DNA of 64,000 nt, taken from positions 494,010-558,009 of the forward strand of contig NZ_GL831112.1 of NCBI RefSeq assembly GCF_000188295.1. Direction: 5' to 3'. Positions 57,834 to 64,000 of this stretch are shown here, in pieces. Position numbers and translations under genes: made by a program. Every line of letters begins with the position of its first letter. The first letter of the stretch is position 1. The DNA is from Streptococcus vestibularis ATCC 49124. Its GTDB lineage: Bacteria > Bacillota > Bacilli > Lactobacillales > Streptococcaceae. Below the pieces are notes generated by a model. It ran no database searches. It was not told the DNA's origin and saw only the letters and a list, made by a program, of their open reading frames with translations.

Positions 57834-60029
57834 ATGGACAATTTATTAACCGTTCATTTTCATAGTATGCATGGCGACTATTCGAGATATAGTATGTGGA
57901 AGTGGCTAGATGGTTATTGGGGCGAAGAAGCCCATTTTTCTCGTGAGGATGATTTTGGACTGGTGGGTCAGCTCACCTTTCCGGCTAATCGTTTTATTGA
58001 CTATGTCAATCTCTTGGTTAAGACGGAAGATTGGTCAAAGCAGACACATGATTATCGTATCAGACGTTTCTTGGGGGATGCCCCGAATGCTATTTGGGTG
58101 GTTGAAGGAGACCCGACTGTTTATTATTCTAAACAGGCTGCTATGACGAGTCATAGTTTTGAAGGGCGTGATCAGCATGCCTTTGATATGGCTCTTCGTA
58201 GACAGGAATTTGATCAAAAGTGGGGATTTCAAGGTTGGTTAGGACATAAGTATGAAAAAGGTTCCACAGAGTTTCGCCTTTGGGCGCCACTAGCTCGGCG
58301 AGTGCAGCTACTACTTTTTAAAAAAGGTAGTAAAAAATCTAAGGTGATTAAGATGAGCCGAGGAACCAGTGTGAATAAGGATCGCCACGAGATGAATACA
58401 CACGGTGTTTGGAGCGTCTCTGTCCCTGGGGATTTGGATGGGTTAGCCTATCAGTTTCGAGTCTACCATGAGGAGAGTTTCTATCAAGATACTAGAGATC
58501 CGTATAGCATTGCCCTTAGCTTAAATAATAAAAAGAGCTTGGTGGTAAACCCTGAGCGTTTGGTTCCTAAGGGTTATCAGAAGGTTACAAGACAAGGGGC
58601 TAACTGGCGTAATGCCAACGCCTGCTCATCTGTTATCTGTGAGATGCATCTGCGAGACTTCTCAATCTCAGAAACATCTGGTGTTAAGAAGGCATATAGA
58701 GGGACTTATCTGGGTGCCTGCCAGAAAGGAACTAAAAATGCTCAAGGGGATGTGACTGGTTTTGATTATATCAAACGCATGGGTTACAACTATGTCCAGT
58801 TACAGCCGGTCTTTGATCATCACAAGAACTATGATAAGAATGGTAATCTTCTCTATAATTGGGGATATGATCCCGAAAATTATAATGTTCCAGATCGTCA
58901 GTTTGCGGTTGATCAAAAAAATCCCTTAGCACCAATTTTGGAGCTTAAGAAGATGATTCAGGCCTACCATGAAGCGGGTATTGGGGTCATCATGGATGTT
59001 GTTTATAACCACACATATTCGTCATATAGTTCGCCCTTCCAACTGACAGTACCAGCTTATTATTACCGTATGCATGACAATGGTTCATTCCAAGATGGAT
59101 CAGGTTGTGGGAACGAAACAGCTAGTGAGAAAGAAATGTACCGCAAGTATATGATTGATTCTTTGACCTATTGGGCAGAAGAATTTGGAGTGGATGGTTT
59201 CCGTTTTGATCTTATGGGCTTGCATGACGTTGCTACTATGAATGCCATTCGTTCAGCCATGGATGATATAGATCCTAGGATCCTTATTTACGGTGAAGGA
59301 TGGGACATGGGGATTGGGCTTCCTGTGGACCAAAAGGCCAAGAAGGATAACGCAGCTTTGATGCCTAGAATCGGATTTTTCAATGACAATGCGCGTGATG
59401 CCGTTAAAGGGGCAGAAGTCTATGGACAAATCAGCAATGGTTATGTGTCCGGAGCTCCTTTAGAAGACAAAATTGCTAAGAGTTTACTTGGTAGCCGTGG
59501 CTTTGTAAACTACCTCATGCCAGGTCAGGTTCTTAACTATATTGAAGCTCATGACAATTACAATTTGAATGATCTTATGCATCATCTGCATCCACAGGAC
59601 TCACCAGAGGATATTGAAAAACGAATTTACTTGGCTAACGCTCTTAATCTGACTATGCAGGGGATGTGTTTCATGCAATTAGGGCAAGAATTCCAGCGTA
59701 GTAAGATGGTTGCAACAGGTGAAGATGGAAATTACACAGAAGCAGATGTTAAGCGTGCTATGAATAGCTACAATGCCCCTGATGAGGTAAATTGTGTGGA
59801 TTGGAATCAGGTGACTCTTAAGAAAGAATTGATTGATAAAATTGCCAAATTAATTGAACGCAAGCGAACAGTAGCAGAATTTTCATATCGTTCATATGCG
59901 GATATATATGATAATCTCTACGTGACTAAAGCAGACTTTGCTTCAGGTATCGTGGAACTACATATTTCTGGAAAACTGGATGAAACCTTAGTGTTCGATA
60001 ATATGAAAAAAGATTTAGAGGTTTACTGA
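57834..60029 (+). CDS. pulA: Type I pullulanase / glycogen debranching enzyme
   Basis: The 731-residue GH13 enzyme cuts alpha-1,6 branches. A starch-binding-like N-terminal region and a CBM48-type domain (about 135-235, RLWAPLARRVQLLLF) precede the catalytic barrel. The barrel has the type I pullulanase marker YNWGYDPENYN, nucleophile D459 (FRFDLMG), acid E488 (GEGWDMG) and D574 (AHDNYN). No signal peptide or anchor is seen, so it should act inside the cell on glycogen. AAGGAG precedes the ATG. The promoter has a cre site. It is a separate unit from glgB. Confidence 0.93.
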   Translation: MDNLLTVHFHSMHGDYSRYSMWKWLDGYWGEEAHFSREDDFGLVGQLTFPANRFIDYVNLLVKTEDWSKQTHDYRIRRFLGDAPNAIWVVEGDPTVYYSKQAAMTSHSFEGRDQHAFDMALRRQEFDQKWGFQGWLGHKYEKGSTEFRLWAPLARRVQLLLFKKGSKKSKVIKMSRGTSVNKDRHEMNTHGVWSVSVPGDLDGLAYQFRVYHEESFYQDTRDPYSIALSLNNKKSLVVNPERLVPKGYQKVTRQGANWRNANACSSVICEMHLRDFSISETSGVKKAYRGTYLGACQKGTKNAQGDVTGFDYIKRMGYNYVQLQPVFDHHKNYDKNGNLLYNWGYDPENYNVPDRQFAVDQKNPLAPILELKKMIQAYHEAGIGVIMDVVYNHTYSSYSSPFQLTVPAYYYRMHDNGSFQDGSGCGNETASEKEMYRKYMIDSLTYWAEEFGVDGFRFDLMGLHDVATMNAIRSAMDDIDPRILIYGEGWDMGIGLPVDQKAKKDNAALMPRIGFFNDNARDAVKGAEVYGQISNGYVSGAPLEDKIAKSLLGSRGFVNYLMPGQVLNYIEAHDNYNLNDLMHHLHPQDSPEDIEKRIYLANALNLTMQGMCFMQLGQEFQRSKMVATGEDGNYTEADVKRAMNSYNAPDEVNCVDWNQVTLKKELIDKIAKLIERKRTVAEFSYRSYADIYDNLYVTKADFASGIVELHISGKLDETLVFDNMKKDLEVY

Positions 60030-60070
60030 CAAGGCAGTAAAAAAATGATATAATATAGAAAACGCTTACA
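60026..60070 (+). promoter_or_regulatory. glgBCD promoter with downstream cre site
   Basis: CTGACA (60026-60031), 17 nt and TATAAT (60049-60054) overlap the end of pulA. A cre match on the minus strand (TGTAAGCGTTTTCT, 60057-60070) lies at the expected start of transcription, where CcpA would block polymerase. The leader to glgB is about 140 nt and contains a CTTGATA/TATCAAG hairpin (60157-60175). Confidence 0.75.
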
Positions 60071-60200
60071 AAATTGTTTTTTGTGGGCTTGAAAGCTCTA
60101 TCATCGTAAAGGGTTTTCTGGTGTATTTACAGATATTAATTTCAATGTTTTAGTGCCTTGATATCTCTTATCAAGACGAGTTTAAGGAAGGAGTGATGGT

Positions 60201-62081
60201 ATGAATCTTGATGAAGCCATGTACACGTTTGGAACAGGTGAGAACTTCCACCTTCAGAATTATTTGGGTGTGCATGAATTGGAGGGTGAAGAAGGATTTG
60301 TCTTCCGTGTGTGGGCCCCTCATGCTGAGCAGATTCAGGTAATCGGAGATTTCACAGGTTGGTTTGATGCACCTCTGGATATGACTAAAAACCATATCGG
60401 CGTTTGGGAGGCGACTTCAGATCTCCCTGAAGAAGGACAACTTTATAAGTTCTTGGTAAAACGTAAGGGTGGTCAAGTAGTTGAAAAGATGGATCCTTTT
60501 GCTACTTATTTGGAACCACGCCCAGGAACAGGAGCTGTCATTCGTAAGAAGAAAGCTAAGAAGTGGAAAGATGGCCTTTGGATGGGGTGTCGCAAACGAT
60601 TTGGGTTCCAAAAACGTCCGGTAAATATCTATGAAGTTCATGCATCGTCTTGGAAACTAAAAGAGGATGGTCAGCCTTATACTTTCAAGGAATTGAAAGA
60701 GGAGTTGATACCATATTTAGTTAAGATGAATTATACTCACGTGGAATTTCTGCCACTCATGGCTCACCCATTAGGGATGAGTTGGGGTTACCAGCTCATG
60801 GGTTACTTTGCTTTTGAGCATACTTATGGTACACCAGAAGAGTTTCAAGATTTTGTTGAAGCATGTCACCAGAATAATATCGGTGTCTTAGTGGACTGGG
60901 TCCCAGGTCACTATACACAAAATGACGATGCTTTGGCCTATTTCGATGGCACACCAACATTTGAATATCAAGATCACGATCGAGCTCATAATTATCGTTG
61001 GGGTGCGTTGAACTTTGACTTAGGAAAAAATCAAGTACAGTCATTCCTTATTTCAAGTGCTCTTTATTGGATTGAGAATTATCATATCGATGGTATCCGA
61101 GTGGATGCAGTTTCTAATATGCTCTATTTAGACTATGATGAAGGTCCATGGATGCCCAACAAGGATGGTGGTAATCGTAACTTGGAAGGTTACGGCTTCC
61201 TTCAAAAACTCAATCGTGAAATTAAAAAACGCTATCCAGACGTTATGATGGTTGCGGAAGAATCAACTGCAGCAACGCCAATCACACAACCTATTGAAGA
61301 AGGTGGTCTAGGCTTTGACTTCAAATGGAATATGGGTTGGATGAACGATATCTTAAGATTCTACGAGGAGGACCCTGTTTACCGTCAGTATGATTTCAAT
61401 CTGATGACTTTCAGTTTCATGTATTGCTTCAATGAAAACTATGTTCTACCATTCTCACATGATGAGGTGGTACATGGTAAGAAGAGTATGATGCATAAGA
61501 TGTGGGGCGACCGATACAATCAGTTTTCTGGTCTTCGTAACCTCTACGCTTATCAACTCTGTCATCCAGGTAAGAAATTGCTCTTCATGGGATCTGAATT
61601 TGGTCAATTCTTAGAGTGGAAACATGATTACCAACTTGAATGGGGAAATCTTGAAGATGAGATGAACCATAAGATGCAGGCCTTCACTAGTCATATGAAT
61701 GCTTTCTATAAGGACCACAAGTCTCTCTGGCAGATTGATGATTCTTACGATGGTATTGAGATTATTGATGCGGATAACCGTGCTGAAAGTGTTCTTTCTT
61801 TTATCCGTAAGGGTGATAAAGGTGATAAGGGGGATATCCTAGTCTGTGTCTTCAATCTTACTCCAGTGGAACGTAAAAAGTTCACTATTGGCTTGCCAAT
61901 TGCCGGTATTTACGAAGAAGTCCTTAACACTGAGATGGAAGAGTTCGGTGGTGTCTGGAAGGAAGGAAATCCTGATACCCGTACCCAAAAAGCGAAGTGG
62001 AAGGATTATGAAAATACTCTTAGCTTCACATTGCCAGCTCTTGGAGCAAGTATTTGGCGTGTTAAACGTCGCTTGAAATAA
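60201..62081 (+). CDS. glgB: 1,4-alpha-glucan branching enzyme GlgB
   Basis: GlgB adds alpha-1,6 branches to glycogen. The 626-residue protein has an N-terminal CBM48 ([21 protein letters not shown]). The GH13 barrel has nucleophile D302 (GIRVDAVSN), acid E353 (VAEEST) and D421 ([10 protein letters not shown]), all intact, followed by a C-terminal beta domain. A short repeat reading GDKGDKGD lies near residue 538, a local expansion of a 9-bp unit. AAGGAGTG precedes the ATG. The long leader has a cre site at its start. Confidence 0.95.
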   Translation: MNLDEAMYTFGTGENFHLQNYLGVHELEGEEGFVFRVWAPHAEQIQVIGDFTGWFDAPLDMTKNHIGVWEATSDLPEEGQLYKFLVKRKGGQVVEKMDPFATYLEPRPGTGAVIRKKKAKKWKDGLWMGCRKRFGFQKRPVNIYEVHASSWKLKEDGQPYTFKELKEELIPYLVKMNYTHVEFLPLMAHPLGMSWGYQLMGYFAFEHTYGTPEEFQDFVEACHQNNIGVLVDWVPGHYTQNDDALAYFDGTPTFEYQDHDRAHNYRWGALNFDLGKNQVQSFLISSALYWIENYHIDGIRVDAVSNMLYLDYDEGPWMPNKDGGNRNLEGYGFLQKLNREIKKRYPDVMMVAEESTAATPITQPIEEGGLGFDFKWNMGWMNDILRFYEEDPVYRQYDFNLMTFSFMYCFNENYVLPFSHDEVVHGKKSMMHKMWGDRYNQFSGLRNLYAYQLCHPGKKLLFMGSEFGQFLEWKHDYQLEWGNLEDEMNHKMQAFTSHMNAFYKDHKSLWQIDDSYDGIEIIDADNRAESVLSFIRKGDKGDKGDILVCVFNLTPVERKKFTIGLPIAGIYEEVLNTEMEEFGGVWKEGNPDTRTQKAKWKDYENTLSFTLPALGASIWRVKRRLK

Positions 62082-62202
62082 AGGTTAGATGTAAATGTGT
62101 ACACGATTTGTTTTTCAGGGATGATAGAAAGAAAGTTGCGGTTGAAAGAAGCTTTTTGGCGCTCAAACTATTGCTACACTGAGAAACCTACTTTAATTGT
62201 CA

Positions 62203-62220
62203 TAATCAGTTTTGACTGAT
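62203..62220 (+). other. Hairpin in the glgB-glgC gap
   Basis: AATCAG/CTGATT (6-bp stem, 6-nt loop) lies in the 190-nt gap before glgC without a T-run. It may moderate read-through or mRNA decay. No promoter is convincing in this gap. Confidence 0.4.
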
Positions 62221-62271
62221 TGTCTCACATTCTTTTGAGGATGGAACTAAAAATCATGAGGGGGACTATTC

Positions 62272-63414
62272 ATGAAAAATGAAATGTTGGCTTTGATCCT
62301 TGCTGGTGGGCAAGGAACTCGTCTTGGAAAATTGACCCAAAGTATTGCCAAACCAGCTGTTCAGTTTGGTGGACGCTACCGTATCATTGACTTTGGTTTG
62401 TCTAACTGTGCCAATTCAGGAATTAACAATGTAGGTGTCATTACACAGTATCAACCACTTGCTTTGAATAATCATATCGGTAATGGTTCAAGCTGGGGCT
62501 TGGATGGTGTTAACTCTGGTGTATCAATTCTTCAACCTTACTCAGCTAGCGAAGGTAATCGTTGGTTTGAAGGTACCAGCCACGCTATTTATCAAAACAT
62601 TGACTATATCGATAGCATCAATCCTGAATATGTTTTGATTTTGTCTGGTGACCATATTTACAAGATGGACTATGACGATATGCTCCAATCTCACAAAGAC
62701 AACAACGCAAGTCTTACAGTCGCCGTTCTAGATGTGCCACTTAAAGAAGCTAGCCGTTTCGGTATCATGAACACTGATGCTAATAACCGTATTGTTGAGT
62801 TCGAAGAAAAACCTGAAAATCCTAAATCTACGAAAGCATCAATGGGTATTTACATCTTTGACTGGAAACGTCTTCGTAATATGTTAGTTTCAGCTGAAAA
62901 GAATGCAGTTGGTATGTCAGACTTTGGTAAAAACGTTATCCCAGCTTATCTTAAAACAGGTGAAAGCGTCTATGCTTATGAATTTGAAGGCTATTGGAAA
63001 GACGTAGGTACTATCGAATCCCTTTGGGAAGCAAACATGGAGTACATTTCTCCTGAAAATGCCTTGGATAGTCGTAACCGTCAATGGAAAATTTACTCAC
63101 GTAACGTGATTGCTACACCAAACTTCTTTGGTGAACATGCTCAGGTTGAAGATTCACTCGTTGTTGATGGCTGTTTGGTTGATGGAACTGTTAAGCATTC
63201 TGTGCTTTCAACAAATGCACAAATTCGTGAAGGGGCAGTCGTTGAAGATTCAGTGATTATGAGTGGTGCAGTTATTGGTAAAGGTGCAAAAATTAAACGT
63301 GCTATTATCGGTGAAGGTGCACACGTTTCTGATGGTGTGGAAATTGACGGTACAGAGGAAGTGCAAGTCGTAGGATACAATGAAGTAGTGGGGGTATCAA
63401 AAGATGAAGATTGA
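62272..63414 (+). CDS. glgC: Glucose-1-phosphate adenylyltransferase GlgC
   Basis: GlgC makes ADP-glucose, the committed step of glycogen synthesis. The 380-residue protein has the nucleotide loop [17 protein letters not shown] at the N-terminus, the [11 protein letters not shown] segment and the [10 protein letters not shown] sugar-phosphate motif. A left-handed beta-helix fills the C-terminus (repeated [16 protein letters not shown] type hexapeptides). It retains the catalytic loop. A GGGGGAC site precedes the ATG. It overlaps glgD by 11 nt, indicating a GlgC-GlgD pair. Confidence 0.96.
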   Translation: MKNEMLALILAGGQGTRLGKLTQSIAKPAVQFGGRYRIIDFGLSNCANSGINNVGVITQYQPLALNNHIGNGSSWGLDGVNSGVSILQPYSASEGNRWFEGTSHAIYQNIDYIDSINPEYVLILSGDHIYKMDYDDMLQSHKDNNASLTVAVLDVPLKEASRFGIMNTDANNRIVEFEEKPENPKSTKASMGIYIFDWKRLRNMLVSAEKNAVGMSDFGKNVIPAYLKTGESVYAYEFEGYWKDVGTIESLWEANMEYISPENALDSRNRQWKIYSRNVIATPNFFGEHAQVEDSLVVDGCLVDGTVKHSVLSTNAQIREGAVVEDSVIMSGAVIGKGAKIKRAIIGEGAHVSDGVEIDGTEEVQVVGYNEVVGVSKDED

Positions 63415-64000
63415 TAAATATTCTGCAATTCTAGGAAATACCGTAGGATTCCATGACATGGATGGCTTGACTGATCAACGTCCTATTGCCAGCCTACCAT
63501 TTGGTGGAAAATATCGCCTCATCGACTTCCCGTTGTCTAACTTGGCTAATGCCGGTATCCGTAGCGTCTTCGGAATCTTCCAAAACGAAAACATTAGTTC
63601 TGTCTTCGACCATATTCGTTCAGGTCGTGAGTGGGGCTTGTCTACTCTCCTCAGCCACTACTATCTTGGTATCTACAATACTCCAGTTGATAGTTCAACT
63701 GTTGATAAAGAATACTATCATCAAATTTTGACCTACCTTAAACGTTCAGGCTCAGACCAGACTGTAGCTCTTAATAGTGATGTTTTGGTCAACATTGATC
63801 TTAACCAAGTTTTCCACCTTCACAATGTAACAAAACAAAAAGTTACTGTAGTCTACAAAAAACTTCCTAAAGAACTCATTTCAGATGTAAACAGCATTTT
63901 GGATATTGATGAATCTGATAAAGTGCTTAAGCATGAGCTCTTCCAGGGTGGGGATAAAGAAGTTTACAATATGTCTATAGACATATTTGTCGTGGATACA
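63404..64000 (+). CDS. glgD: GlgD, adenylyltransferase-like partner subunit (partial, cut by window end)
   Basis: The first 199 codons are present, starting [19 protein letters not shown] inside the end of glgC. The fold matches GlgC ([26 protein letters not shown]), but the GGxGTRL nucleotide loop is replaced by [17 protein letters not shown]. In streptococci GlgD is a catalytically weak partner that activates GlgC in a heterotetramer. The gene continues past 64000, where glgA and glgP would be expected. Confidence 0.93.
   Translation, partial: MKIDKYSAILGNTVGFHDMDGLTDQRPIASLPFGGKYRLIDFPLSNLANAGIRSVFGIFQNENISSVFDHIRSGREWGLSTLLSHYYLGIYNTPVDSSTVDKEYYHQILTYLKRSGSDQTVALNSDVLVNIDLNQVFHLHNVTKQKVTVVYKKLPKELISDVNSILDIDESDKVLKHELFQGGDKEVYNMSIDIFVVDT

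Overview
The window is low-GC, gene-dense chromosomal DNA from a Streptococcus. The evidence is the dnaG-rpoD-rmlD-rgp order, the amiACDEF permease, the phpP-stkP-liaFSR run, the yjbK/relQ-nadK-rluD-pta block and TATAAT/TG-type promoters. The proteins and gene order look most like the salivarius group. The glycogen locus at the right end makes S. salivarius or S. vestibularis more likely than S. thermophilus, but that is from memory and was not searched. I see no prophage, insertion sequence, CRISPR array or rRNA.

Layout. 1-5803: mscL (minus), then dnaG, rpoD (primary sigma factor), a SufT-like protein, a GtrB-like polyprenyl-phosphate glycosyltransferase and rmlD. 5804-19192: the rhamnose cell-wall polysaccharide locus. 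An AT-rich side-chain module (GacK-like flippase, GT8, GacI-like GT2, GacJ-like DUF2304 protein, another GT2) sits between rmlD and the conserved rgpABCDEF core. A frameshifted DUF2142 membrane gene (possible GacL-like GT-C) closes the locus. 19365-24035: radC (plus), then on the minus strand a C26 glutamine amidotransferase with rex, and prs-nifS-DUF1831. 24399-28442: yjbK diverges from relQ-nadK-rluD-pta. 28675-35142: the ami oligopeptide importer. 35193-37070: a minus-strand GntR/ABC exporter operon. 37252-46161: two Cof-type HAD phosphatases, ftsY, then gmk-rpoZ-priA-fmt-rsmB. 46205-52207: phpP-stkP, a broken potassium-channel gene and liaFSR. 52208-52699: a well-formed candidate small RNA gene, then tRNA-Gln and tRNA-Glu. 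52883-57624: rimM, trmD, a type-2 ferredoxin/flavodoxin-NADP reductase and ftsK. 57834-64000: pulA, glgB, glgC and the start of glgD, cut by the window end.

How parts work together. RmlD supplies dTDP-rhamnose and RgpA/B/E/F with the RgpC/D ABC transporter build and export the rhamnan. The GacI/J-like pair and the GtrB-like enzyme would make polyprenyl-phosphate sugars for side chains added outside the cell; the likely outside transferase is the frameshifted gene. PhpP/StkP and LiaFSR monitor the envelope. The glycogen genes carry CcpA (cre) sites over or next to their promoters.

The most interesting unnamed signals are: a ~119-nt three-hairpin RNA gene after liaR with near-consensus promoter and terminator; a promoter-terminator leader before gmk; a terminator-like hairpin that contains the radC ribosome-binding site; an apparently leaderless ftsK; and two genes inactivated by one-base shifts while their surroundings are intact. 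All structures and boundaries were read by eye; no folding or database search was run.
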